A stretch of DNA of 64,000 nt from Undaria pinnatifida (GCA_012845835.1 JABAKD010000030.1:372001-436000); one strand, 5' to 3'. Numbered from the stretch's first letter, positions 34,620 through 45,582 are shown. Made by a program: numbers and translations. Notes: generated from the sequence alone by a model not told the origin.

Positions 34620-36810
34620 ACCCCGCCGTGGTCTCGTGGTTTCAACTACTTCCATCGTTTCTATGCAAGCTTTGTGAACTTCGTTGATGCTTCCGTGGAA
34701 GTAGTGGAATCGTCCACTCAGGCGTAAATAGTGGAAGCTCCCACGTGATAAGTGGAAGTAGTGGGAGCCCATTGTTAGCGTGTAATTCCATCGCGCCCCC
34801 CACATCGCGAAGAAGTGGAACCTGTATGGAAGCAGTGGGAAGAGAAGTGGGAACTTCCATCGTTTCCATGTACTCTTCTGTTACGGTTCCATGACAATTT
34901 CAAGCGTTACTATGACAGAGGCGTTTTCGAGATGTAGTAGGGGCCGCGCTATATACGTCCCCTCCCGGAGTCGGGTGTGGCTGCCCCACCCGTCGGACAC
35001 AATCAATTCCTTACGTTCACGTTCATAAACCCTGAGAATAAGCCATCAAGTTACCATCTACACACTACTTTCTCGGGAAGCTTAATATCTTGAACACCTG
35101 CCCATGGGACTTGCTCTCTTTCTCCGAGGAACGTAAGAGCGCCTTCTGAACTCGGTCGTATCGGTCCTTCGGGGAGGTCAGTCATTATGCATATCTGAGG
35201 CGTGCTACAGACATAGTCCACATGGGGACCCTGCGATGCTAGTAGTCTTGATATCCTCGTCTGCTTCGCCTTGATAGATGTTCTCGTCTGTCTCGCCTTG
35301 ACTCTAGACCTCGTTGCACAAGGGCACGATTCGTGACATTTCCATTGCTTCAATTAATGCTGTGGAAACGATGGCACTTCATATGGTGGTGGCAATTTAT
35401 ATTCTAGTGGGAGGTTCCACTGCTTCAGCGTCCTTCGATGGAGGCACTGAAGATTTCGTGGAAGTAGTGGAAGCTTCCGCGGAAGTAGTGGGAGCTTACT
35501 CGGAAGCAACCGGAAACAGTGGAAGCCAAACAGTGGAAGCCCCCACTGCTTCCGTGAAAGCGTCCACTTCTTCCACATGAAGTACCCCCATGTACGCTTC
35601 CATACACTTCTGTCGCTTGCATGTGCACTTCCATGGAGACCTTTTTACTATTTCCAACGAAGTTTCCGTAGAAGAAGTAATGGAAGCTTTCATGGAAGTG
35701 AGATAGAAACAGTGGAAGCTCCCACTACTTCCATGAAAGCTTCTGCCACTATTTGCGTATGAAAATACGCGCAAGAGTGGTGAGCTGAAGCTTTATTTTT
35801 CCCCATCCGCCGGAGGATAACAAAAAAAAAAAAAAATTCTGCCACTTCAACTCGATAAATTGCACTACTGCCACGGAAGCTTCCGAGGTTAACCCTTTTA
35901 ACTCCCAATGGACAATGCTGAATCATGATGCAGATGGTCTCGAGAAAGAACTTGCGGAGACGGGCACCGAGTGGCTGTGACGTACACTTTGCCTTGTCCA
36001 AGAGAATAGCGGAAGCGGGATATGAAAATGGTGCGTCAGCGCTTTTGGCCTAAATGCTCAGAAGAGCAAGCGACGGAGAGTGGGCTCATGTAGGGACTAA
36101 AGCTGATCGTATCTGGGTAAACTGGTGCTTCATATAGTACCCATAGATACGAGTATGTTCTCGCACGGGTCCGCAAATTCTGCTTTCGCATAGTTCTGGC
36201 GATCCGTGATAGTTGAATCTATTCAGCATCTAATCTTGCCGCATGTCTTCGTACCGATGTCGGACTAACAATAAAAAATACGGCCTTGAATCTTTATAGT
36301 ATATTCTGATATAATGAGAGCATCAGTGGAAGCTTCCATGGAAGTACATGGAAGCGATAGAAGGTTCCACGTGCAGGAGTGCTTGGGAGAAGTGGCAGCA
36401 CCTATACCATCTGGAAGCTTCCATTTCTTCACGAATGCTTCCGTGGTAGACTTCCACGGCAGCTTCCACTATTGTCATAGATAGGGTTTTCCACATTTCC
36501 CACGGCAGCTTCCATGCAAGCAGTTGAAGCTTTCGCGGAAGAATTGGAAGCTTTCTACTGTAGGTGGATAGACTATAGTCTATGCAGTTAAACGTTGCAC
36601 TTCCATGGAAGTATCCGCTACTTCTACGGAAGCTCCCAACACAATTTTCCACCATGCACGTCCGGGGAACCAGCTTCCACGGAATCTTCCACAACTTTCA
36701 TGGAAGCGTTTGTGGACGCCCGAACGCTTCCTATCATGAAAGCGTCCAAATAATCTTCCGTGTGGCGCTGGAAGCTTCTACCATTTACATACCAGCTTCC
36801 GACACTCCAA
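34620..36810. repeat. GGAAG/CTTCC-rich domain of degenerate palindromic units
   Basis: Over 2 kb, dozens of GTGGAAG and CTTCCAC words alternate, often as TGGAAGCTTCCA-like palindromes (for example around 34695, 35460, 36330, 36600). Interruptions are a SINE and unique-looking stretches at 34900-35330 and 35880-36310. A last piece lies at 37012-37070. Confidence 0.75.
35755..35837 (+). mobile_element. SINE B, 3' fragment
   Basis: GCGTATGAAAATACGCGCAA, then AAGCTTTATTTTTCCCCATC, CGCCGGAGGATAAC and an A run. Confidence 0.8.
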
Positions 36811-36817
36811 AGGAAAC

Positions 36818-37004
36818 TTTTTTTTTTTTTTTTTTTTTTTTCATCCTCCGGCGGATGGGGAAAAGTAAAGCTTTAGCTCACCACACTTCCACGTATTTTC
36901 ATACGCGTCGTGTGTCGATTTAACTCAGTTGCTTTCGCAGCCCAACGCTAGCTGGCGCACCCTTCGGGTCCCATTGTTGTAGGTATAGCGTAAGCTGTCC
37001 TATC
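36818..37004 (-). mobile_element. SINE B with 7-bp target-site duplication
   Basis: The insertion is flanked by AGGAAAC at 36811-36817 and 37005-37011. Poly-T (the A tail) is on the left, followed by the ATCCTCCGGCGGAT end. The body is intact to GGACAGCTTACGCTATACC; the last ~30 bases of the 5' end seen in other copies are missing, as expected from 5' truncation. Confidence 0.9.
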
Positions 37005-39020
37005 AGGAAACATTCACCCATTTCATGGAAGTTTCAACCACTTCCATGAAAGCTTCTTCCATATTATTACTCCCTGCAATAATTCATCTACTTCCACAAA
37101 CCGACAAGAATATACCTGGTACACCAAGACCCAATGGATGGGTCTTCGGAGGTTGTATTGACGCTTTCTAGCCTGGTTCCAGGAATACCTGTGGTTCCGA
37201 TTCGGGGTGTCTTGGAATCCCTTTCGATTTCCTTGCGTTGCGGCGTCATCTGAAAACGTGATACGCGTGGGATGTGTTATGGAGCCCCCCCTCCCCCCCT
37301 CCCCCCTCCCCCCTCCCCCCGGCCGCTTAGAGATGCCGACGGTGGATGGCGCTGCCGCAGCCTTCGCGCGTCGCTCTGCAGCTTTGCGTCTCTCCGTTTC
37401 ATGCCAATTTCGCGTGATGAACAACTCGGCTCCCTCCTCTACTCGTCGAAACCATCTGCCGGCCTTCTGAGCAGCCTTTCGCCGCCTTTCGAATTTCATT
37501 CCAAAGACCGACATATCCTCCATCAGATGAGCCATCCAGATCTTCTCTTGCCCTCCTGAGTAGCCCTCACCCCCAGCAAGCTCCCCAAACATTACCCTCT
37601 GTGGCAGACGCTCCTCCCCAATACGTGCTACGAATCCTGCAAACAATATTTTCCGTTTGCGCACTATCGCCTCTATGCTCTCGGAAGCTGTCTTGGCAAG
37701 CGCGTCGGCGTACGATAGGGTGTGGTCGTAGCGCTTCCGTTTCCGCCATCCGAGGCATCGAAGTGAGCATGGAGTGGTGAACGCGTCGTAGCCTGTCATA
37801 GTCAGGCTTCTTCGGGCTACACGTCATGCATGCAACCGTCAAGCAGTGTCTTGACCACCTCAGCTTTCAGCAACCGTACCTTCACCCGTAAGCGCACACC
37901 CGGGCGATCATAGATTTCCATCTTGTACCACCTCTGGAAGCACGCCCAGGCCCTCTGAAGAAGCCGCGTTATTTCAATGCTAAGGTCTCTGTCTGCGGTG
38001 GTAGCCCCGCCCAAGTACACACAACTCGATTGTTTGTTTGTATATCTGGCCGGTTGCATTGATTGTGAACGACACCTTCCCCCCGCCTTTGGTTTGCAGG
38101 CACATTATCTCTGTTTTCGCCTCGGACACCGTAAGCCCGAACGGCGAGCACGCAGTCGCGATCACCGTCATCATAATCTCCAGCCCTTCTGATAATCGCG
38201 ATACGATGCCCGCATGTGCATCGTCCGCGCACAGCATACCCCACAATCACTGCACCTCCTCCCCCTCCTTCCCCCTCCGTCCGTCGACTTTGCCTGTGCG
38301 TGATGTGCCCTTCTTCTCGCCTTTCTCCTTTCGTTGGAGCTGCGCCATGTCATCCGTGATGGCTGCATTAGCGAGGAAGCGTTTCTCGGCCACACGCAGT
38401 ACCGCCGTGAAAAACATGTTGAACAGCAGCGGCGCGAGCACGCATCCTTGCCTGAGACCTTGCCCCACGTCGAACTTATCCGAGCAATCTCCATCACCCA
38501 ACCGCACGCATGCTTGCATGCCGTCGTGGAATTGACAGATGACGGCGAGCATTCTCGGTGGTACGCCAAAACGAGCAAGGACATCCCACAGAAGGGTTCG
38601 GTCGACGGAGTCATATGCCTTGGTGAGGTCGATGAAGCACTTAGACTAAGTTGTTGTTGTCTCACATCAACTCTTGTAAAAAACTAGAGTCCATGGTCAC
38701 ACAAAGGTGCTGGAGCCCTAGGAAGATCCGAAAAACCAAATGATACCTGGTATCGAAATTCGTCCGGGAAATACTACAAGTACGCTTTCCCGCCTAAAAC
38801 GCGCACGATACGAAGAAGGCGCACAAGTGAAAAGGTCCAATGTGCAAACTGAACTCACATGGCCGCGGGTATCCACTCAACTGCAGCATAGAGTTCCCCC
38901 GTTCCCACAACTAACCAACTCGCGGCTACAAACTACAGCGGTTGGGCTGCCTGCACCGTACGAACCGCACGGTAATCGTGAGCACAGACGAACGCGCCTG
39001 CTGCTGCCGGGCTCCCGTGA

Positions 39021-39388
39021 AATTGCACGTACGTGCAAGGTTTTTTAGATTTGCACGTAAATTCAATAGCGATTTATGTATGGCGGCTCCTTATGTCCAG
39101 GTCCGCACAAAACGACGGTTACGCTGCCCAGACCAACCAGACCCCAGACCCGATCCTAACCCTAACCCTAACCCTAACCCCAACCCTTACCCTTACCCTA
39201 ACCCCAACCCTTACCCTAACCCTAACCCCAACCCTAACCCTAACCCTAACCCTAACCCCAACCCTAACCCTAACCCTAACCCTAACCCCAACCCAACCCT
39301 TTGGGGGGCTCGAGGTCTGCTCTCGAGGTCGGCAGGGGCAGCACTGAGTTTACGTGCAACTCTGAAAACCTTGCACGTACGTGCAATT
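39021..39388. mobile_element. TIR element with telomeric-repeat core, best copy
   Basis: Both ends carry the palindrome TTGCACGTACGTGCAA (39023-39038, 39371-39386), and inward of these AAGGTTTTTCAGATTTGCAC-type sequence forms longer inverted ends of about 45 bp. The centre (39153-39297) has about 22 CCCTAA units with CCCCAA variants. No open frame except those created by the hexamer period. It is inserted in the LINE. Confidence 0.85.
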
Positions 39389-39608
39389 AAACGCCTGGTG
39401 CCTGCTGCCTTCAGTGCTGTCAGAGTGACGACCCGCGGGCATGCAGTGAAACGAGAACAATCAAACAAAAAAAAACACAATACAAATATCAATGATCGCC
39501 CCGCCTTCCCGACTTATTTGACAGGTTGCAGCGCAGCTACTACGCCCGTGCCTGAAAATTGAAAATTACGGGGGGTCGTGCCTATGAAGGGTATGTGTGT
39601 GTGTTCTT

Positions 39609-39895
39609 CACATTAAACCGTTCTTCTACTCGTCGACATCCAGCACACCCAGTGTCCGTACTGATTCTTCACCCTAGAAAGATCAGCTCTGTGGTCACAC
39701 ATTAAACCGTTCTTCTACTCGTCGACATCCAGCACACCCAGTGTCCGTACTGATTCTTCACCCTAGAAAGATCAGCTCTGTGGTCACAAGCTATCTATAT
39801 AGCTTGTGACCACAGAGCTGATCTTTCTAGGGTGAAGAATCAGTACGGACACTGGGTGTGCTGGATGTCGACGAGTAGAAGAACGGTTTAATGTG
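39609..39895. repeat. Perfect 97-bp-arm palindrome preceded by a direct 89-bp duplication
   Basis: The arm 39698-39794 is the exact complement of 39799-39895, with only CTAT between. The first 89 bases of the arm also occur directly upstream (39609-39697), in tandem. A CA microsatellite follows (39899-39921). A further copy with one or two changes is at 42634-42730. Confidence 0.97.
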
Positions 39896-40769
39896 AAGAA
39901 CACACACACACACACACACACGACACAGAGATAATGCATCGTAATGCATTCGACAACGCAATGTATACAACTCTTCTGTTACGGTTTCGATTCGTGACAC
40001 TTCTAACTCTACAAAAATCAGTGACGTAAGTAACATGTTGTACTACTGCCTCGTAGAAGAACCGTGAAAAAAAGACGACCGCGGCTCTCGTGATGATGGT
40101 GTGCGTGCGGGTCGTGGGTCTCCGTGTGCCATCCTTCTGCTCTAGGGTCTCCATATACAAGGGGGTGTCCTCTTCCGCGCCAGTTCCTGCAGTCGTCGTA
40201 TCCTTATTATATACTTCGAAGTAATACACTAAGGTGGTCGTGACGTTTTTTTGAATCTTTGAAAATATCTTTCCTTTTTATATAGTCTAATACGCTAAGG
40301 TGTTCGTGACGTTTTTTTTAAATCTTTGAAACTATCTTGGTTACAAAACCACCCCAATAAAGCGGCGACTCCCGAGCTCCACTTGGCTTCCGGCGGCCTC
40401 GCGCTGCCGCAACGTCCTATGCGCACAGCAGCACTACGACGTGCCGGCAAAAGAACGGGCGTCGGTGCCCCACCTCGGCGAGGGGGGAGCGTGGAAATCG
40501 CCCTCCCGGAGACGGCTCATATGTCATGTCAACCGTCGAGCGTTGGGGTCTGAACCCACACTGTTCCTCCGGCAGAATGTTCTCGCGTTCGCAATAGTCA
40601 CTCAGGCGACCCGCGATGACTTTGAGGAGTACTTTGCTGGCGTAATCCACGAGGGAGGGGCCACGATAATCACACTCAGTCCGATCTTTCTTCTTGTGAA
40701 GCACCTTAAAATCGTTGCATCTTTTCATTGTTGTTGCGGCACGCCACCTCCCGTCCCCACAGCGACGAT

Positions 40770-40958
40770 AGAGATATCTAAAGCTCGGAAATATCGCGAT
40801 ATTGGTCGTTTAGGGCCGAAGTATGTGCGTCTGGAGTTTTAAGACGACCCCGGGCTGTTATGATATTTTCGCCTATGATGATACAAATATAGCGATATAG
40901 AATAAAGCGCCCAGAAAAATACCCAAGTATCAGCGTACGCGGAGTTGCAGATATCTCT
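40770..40958. mobile_element. 189-bp insertion with 10-bp terminal inverted repeats in the LINE
   Basis: The ends AGAGATATCT and AGATATCTCT are perfect inverted repeats. The insertion splits the LINE coding text between its HDII and VPQQ-like motifs. The interior contains ATATCGCGATAT and other ATCGC-rich palindromes. Confidence 0.75.
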
Positions 40959-41019
40959 GAATCATGATGATATCGTGGAACTTTCCGAGAGTATTCAATT
41001 CTCCTTCCTCGGCCAAAAC

Positions 41020-41104
41020 TTTTTTTTTTTTTCTTTGCCTCAGGCGGATGCGGAAAAATAAAGCCACTCTCCCACGTACTTTCATACGCGTCGTGTGTCG
41101 ATTT
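41020..41104 (-). mobile_element. SINE B fragment with 10-bp target-site duplication in the LINE
   Basis: CGGCCAAAAC stands on both sides (41010-41019 and 41105-41114). The insert is the SINE 3' end in minus orientation with its A tail as poly-T, and it is 5'-truncated. It interrupts LINE codons, so it is younger than the LINE. Confidence 0.93.
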
Positions 41105-41659
41105 CGGCCAAAACCTTCAAGAGCTCGGCCGGGAGACGGTTCGCCAACGCACGGATCACCTCCTCTACTTCGCACTACCTAGACGGGACATCGTCCAGTG
41201 GTCTGCACGGGGACCACTGCTTAAGCTCGTTCACAATGCTCGGGTAAAGGGTCGGCGACTTTTTTTGCTGGTGAGCAGTTTGTGAAACCACCTCTGACCC
41301 ACCGCTCGCGGATGAGGGCATTATCCCGCAGCAATCGACCTTCCTAGTCTTCGATGTACTGCGAGTTAAACGTCCTCTTCCCTTCCACGTCAATCCCCTT
41401 TGGGTGGTTGTAGAAGCCAAATTGACCACCTTCTCGCATGCTCCCTTCGAGTTGGCAAACGGAATCTTCGAAGAACCTCTGTACAGCTTCCGCCCTCGTG
41501 CGTTTCAGCTGTTTCGTGGTCGCCCTGTGTATTTGTAGTATACGTTTTCAGTACGTACAATCGTTCATTTTTGTATTTTTACTGTTTGTAACGTTGTTTC
41601 CGTGCTGGTTCTTTTCTGGCTCTTTTAATATTTACGAGTTTAATATTGCGTACTCAGCT

Positions 41660-41755
41660 CCAGAGTGACTGGAGCCTGTCCTGTGACCACGGACGGACTT
41701 GATTATGCGAGTTAATGTGAGAAAAACAACAACAACAACAAACAACAACGTGCTG
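41660..41755 (-). repeat. Repeat F with CAA tail
   Basis: CTCCAGAGTGACTGGAGCCT, then GTCCTGTGACCACGGAC, GCGAGTTAATGTGAGA and CAACAA. It belongs to a family also seen at 42732-42810, 44640-44770, 45400-45500, 51400-51537 and, inverted, at 62555-62695. Confidence 0.8.
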
Positions 41756-41862
41756 TGAGAAGGTCAACCAAGGGAAACATATAAAAAACGACCATTTCAA
41801 AATATGGATTAAAATATGGATGGATTGAAATATGGATAGATGCCGTGAGACACCACGCGTTT

Positions 41863-42149
41863 AATTGCACGTACGTGCAAGGTTTTCAGATCTGCACGTA
41901 AACTCAGTACTGCCCCTGCCGACCTCGAGAGCAGACCTCGAGCCCGTTAAAGGGTTGGAGTGGGGTTGGGGCTAGGGTTAGGGTTAGGGTTAGGGTTAGG
42001 GTTAGGGTCAGGTCTGGGGTCGGGTTGGTCTGGGCAGCGCAACCGTCGTTTTGTGCGGACCTGCACATAGGGAGCGGCCATACATAAATCGCTATTATTG
42101 AATTTACGTGCGAATCTGAAGAACCTTGCACGTACAAGTACGTGCAATT
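41863..42149. mobile_element. TIR element with telomeric-repeat core, third copy
   Basis: The left palindrome TTGCACGTACGTGCAA is at 41865-41880; the right end is a longer variant with AAG at its centre (42126-42147). The core carries TTAGGG units at 41970-42006. The left half matches the copy at 31265 (CTCGAGAGCAGACCT) and the right half the copy at 39021 (ATACATAAATCGCTATT). Confidence 0.85.
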
Positions 42150-42299
42150 TGACGGGGGCCCGTTGTGGGAATGTCAACCAAAGGGGAGTACATATCCACC
42201 AGGCCGACTAGTAGGTACATAGCACTTTTCGTCTTTTTCTGGGGTATTTTTTTCCCCCTTGTTCCCTCCTTGCGTGTCCAGGTTTTTGGCTCGTGTTCG

Positions 42300-42530
42300 G
42301 ATTATCTTATTTTGGTTTTACTTTAATTTATTTTATTTCATTTTATTGTGTTTCTTTTCCGAGCTTTGGCTCTCCTCTCCGGTTGGGTTGTTTCTTCGAT
42401 TTCCCCTTCGTTTTGTTTGTTTCATTTTTGTTTTTATTTTTATCTTTGTTTTTATTTGTTTTCTTATTTTGTTTTTGTTTTTTGTTTTTGTTTTTGTTTT
42501 TGTTTATTTCGTATTTCTCTCTTCCAATGT
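42300..42530. repeat. TTTGTTTTTATTT low-complexity tract
   Basis: T-rich with TTTTTGTTT and TTTATTTTA units. The overlapping Phe-rich frames are artefacts of composition. Confidence 0.8.
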
Positions 42531-42584
42531 ATTTCTGTTGCTGACATATGTATGTTGTGCCTGTCGTACCCAGTACTAGGGCAT

Positions 42585-42735
42585 GACATTGCGTTGTCGA
42601 ATGCATTACGATGCATTATCTCTGTGTCGTGGCTTGTGACCACAGAGCTGATCTTTCTAGGGTGAAGAATCAGTACGGACAATGGGTGTGCTGGATGTCG
42701 ACGAGTAGAAAAACGGTTTAATGTGAAGAACACAC
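42585..42735. repeat. Second copy of the palindrome arm, rearranged
   Basis: 42634-42730 matches the right arm of the 39.7-kb palindrome. The adjoining GTCGAATGCATTACGATGCA (42595-42614) occurs inverted at 39931-39953, on the other side of the arm, so the two blocks are ordered differently in the two places. Confidence 0.85.
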
Positions 42736-42964
42736 ACACACACATATCCTGCGACCACGGACTTGATTATGCGAGTTAATGTGAGAACAACAACAACAAC
42801 AACAACATAATTTTGAGAAATATGAAAATATGGATGTGTTCATATGTCCGACATGACTTTCGTCTGGAATAATATATGAAGTGTACATTCATTTTGTGAC
42901 CACCGCCGTATATATGATCTGTTGTTGTTGTTCTCACATTAACTCGTATACTCAAGTCTAACAA

Positions 42965-43980
42965 GTGGTGGTCACGGTATACTACGGACGGTACGCATCA
43001 ATCATTGACATGTCAAACCTGTCTCCGTATGTAACCACCCCGTGCGCCGTGCCTCGCTCCATCTTTTTGCGAACGCTATTGAAAATTCCCCCAACCTACC
43101 TGGGTAAAATAATAATAGACACGTCGTTTCAACTAGCCGTACAGCAGTACGAGTACTCTTTCGCTGTGGTGGAAGTGGTGGGGGTGGCACGCGAACGCCA
43201 CATCATACATCCTACAGCATATGTCATAGTGATTAATAGGAATGACCCGTAGTGCTCGAGCATAAAGCTCGAACTTGTACATAAACCTACTACTGCTGTA
43301 CAGTAAAAGGTGACGTCTACCCTTATTAGGCTATAATAAATACAAGATCGAGCTCTGGTCTACACGAGGAGTGTGGGAATTGGAGGGTCCTTCTGTGCCC
43401 CTCGTGTCTGCCGCGCTCGATTGGTGCTGGTGGCCTTGAAAGCTCTGCGTGGACTGCCAAGAACAGGACAACGGCACTAGCATCAACTGCATTGTTCCCA
43501 CTGGTGCTAGGAATCTCGGCGCACGGTGAGGGCACGTTGAAAGTTGCTGTACATGCACAACAATCAATCAGCATAGGAAACCTGCCCGTCTACGCTGCTG
43601 AAGCAAGAAACGGGGGGATGCTGGCTGACCCTGTATTTCTTGTATAATTACCACAGCTGATTACTATACGTCTTGAAATAATACACTCTGCTCAAAATTC
43701 AGTATAATAACGGCTTCCGAGTTGCTTGTCTCCTTTCCCGACTCGACCTCCCGACTCGAGCCTGTTTAATTTCTTGACCTCTCTTTGTAGTGCTCGTTTT
43801 CGTACTTATTTAGACTACGAGTCAGCAGTAGTACTACAGCAGCAACTATATTACTGACTGCAAGTATCATACAATTGACGCGCGTCGACAAGGAAGGGAA
43901 GAAAACGCTGAATTCTTTTGTAGTTCTTCCCACCATAGACTATATTGTCAGATTTTGTCCCCCTCAAAAACGGGTTTTAT
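42965..43980. other. Mostly unassigned; open plus frame to 43647
   Basis: A plus frame without an ATG is open up to TAA at 43645-43647 (including TALFPLVLGISAHGEGTLKV), with a donor-like GTGAGG inside. Coding is possible but unsupported by splice partners. TACTGCTGTA words at 43140 and 43291. Confidence 0.3.
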
Positions 43981-43998
43981 ATATATATATATATATTT

Positions 43999-44190
43999 TT
44001 TTATCCTCCGGCGGATGGGGAAAAATAAAGCTTTAGCTCACCACACTTCCGCGTATTTTCATACGCGTCGTGTGTCGATTTAACTCAGTTGCTTTCGCAG
44101 CCCAACGCTAGCTGGCGCACCCTTCGAGTCCCATTGTAGGTATAGCGTAAGCTGTCCCTATCATTGGTCCTCGTTACAACCCCGGCAGGT
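43999..44190 (-). mobile_element. SINE B, near full length
   Basis: Follows a TA/T tract that may include its tail. ATCCTCCGGCGGATGGGG to CCCCGGCAG is present; it matches 21690-21905 closely. Confidence 0.85.
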
Positions 44191-44290
44191 TTTATAGTTT
44201 CCGCGCACAGACTGATTAACACCACCCTGTTGACCCTGGTACAAGCTACACTACTGTGGTTCCAAGGGGAGCCGCCGACCTATATCCTTA

Positions 44291-44515
44291 GCCGGTCGCC
44301 CCGGTGGCGTATCAGTTTTTTTTGTATCCTCGAGCCTGGTATAGGTGAGTTCGTGAGCTCGAATCTCCTCGAGTGCATACCCACTCGTATAAATTCGTGG
44401 GGGCTTTTTCTTGTGCACAAATTGACTTGCGGAAAGCGCGAGAGCGTGAGTTAGCTAAGACTAGATGAAAAATCGACGAGCAGTGGGATTGCTGAACCCT
44501 ACGTATGCGCGATGA
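44291..44515 (+). mobile_element. tRNA-derived SINE
   Basis: The head resembles a tRNA gene: an A-box-like TGGCGTATCAG, then CTCGAGCCTGGTATAGG and a B-box region (GAGCTCGAATCTC). The body has GTGCACAAATTGACTTGCGG and AAGCGCGAGAGCGTGAGTTA, then GATGAAAAATCGACGAGCAG. Two further copies (45585, 52375) support a family. Confidence 0.8.
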
Positions 44516-45493
44516 AAATTGAAGGCAAGAACCGGGGAGGAGAAGGGACGACACCTGTGACCACGGCTTGTCCAGCAGCTGGAAGGTAGATGTGTGTGTG
44601 TGCGAAAAAAAAAACCTCAATGAGAACACACACACCCAGTAAATACGATTAAGTCGCATAATAATCAAGTCCGTGGTCACAGGACAGGCTCCAGTCACTC
44701 TGGAGCTGAGGAGTACCATGCCCCAGGGAAAAAATACGAACAAACCAAAGGTGGTATACGCATATATCACAGCTGACGCAATTCATGCCTCCACCAGAAA
44801 CATGTAAAAGTGAAATCGGGAGTCAGCCTACGATGTGCCAGGTTCATACTGGTGCATACGTCTCACTACTCTCACGCCTGGAAAAACCGACTATACCGCT
44901 TTTGCCACCCAAGAACGACTTAACACATTTTTTTTTTTTTTTTCCGCGCGCTTCTTCTTTCCAGCTTCTGGACAAGCCGTGGTCACAGGTGTCGTCCCTT
45001 CTTCCCCCCGTTCTTGCCTTCAATTTTTATCGCGCATATACATGTATAGACTATAGGGTTCAGCAATCCCACTGCTCGTCGATTTTTCATCGAGTGTTGC
45101 TGACTCTTTTCTTTCCTTTCCTTTCGTACAAGTATCTTCTTTTCTTTTCTGTCTCTTTTTTCCAATTGACTTGCGTCTGTCTTGCGTATGCGTAGTGATA
45201 GATACTACGTGTAATATGTACGTGGTAGTCTTTCTTTGGTGGCAAGCGGTACAGTCGGTTTTTCCAGGCGTGAGTAACGAGACGTATGCACCGGTATGGA
45301 CCTGGCACATCGTAGACTGACTCCCGATTTCACTTTTATATGTTTCTGGTGGAGGTATGAATTGCGTCAGCTGTGATGTATGCGTGTACCACCTTAGGTT
45401 GTTTGTGTTTCTCCCTGGGGTATTCCTCAGCTCCAGAGAGTCTGCAGCCTGTCCTGTGACCACAGACGACTTGATTACGCGAGTTAATGTGAG

Positions 45494-45500
<7 letters not shown>
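44460..45500. repeat. Interleaved inverted duplications
   Basis: Three blocks, a (44460-44600), b (44640-44710) and c (44710-44930), recur inverted as a' (44945-45100), c' (45225-45430) and b' (45430-45500). Block c carries CAGCTGACGCAATTCATGCC and c' its complement. The order is not that of a simple palindrome, so at least two events are needed. Confidence 0.75.

Positions 45501-45582
<82 letters not shown>

Larger units (their letters stand above)
37023..41530 (-). pseudogene. LINE reverse transcriptase, dead and fragmented
   Basis: Read from 41530 down, minus-strand pieces line up in LINE order. First comes a linker (GFYNHPKGIDVEGKRTFNSQ, 41430-41310), then EEGELNTLGKFHDII (about 41010-40970). 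The fingers follow ([32 protein letters not shown], 40710-40525) and a scrap reading RLQELARK at 40200-40160. Next are [13 protein letters not shown] (38640), [20 protein letters not shown] (38460-38400) and the catalytic ADDA-type motif (38230). Last is the C-terminal tail with RKRKILFAGFVARIGEERLP (37660). Several frameshifts and stops separate them, so it cannot be active. The endonuclease domain is absent. Gaps coincide with other insertions (41020-41104, 40770-40958, 40520-40203, 40150-38650). The 3' end lies near 37.0-37.1 kb; no clear tail was seen. Confidence 0.85.

Noticed and set aside
31375-42010. Chromosome end or fusion point at the TTAGGG tracts
   Set aside because: The tracts are short, interstitial, in both orientations and enclosed by the same inverted-repeat shell.
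42259-42580. Phe-rich membrane protein frames
   Set aside because: Pure consequence of a TTTGTTTTTATTT tract.
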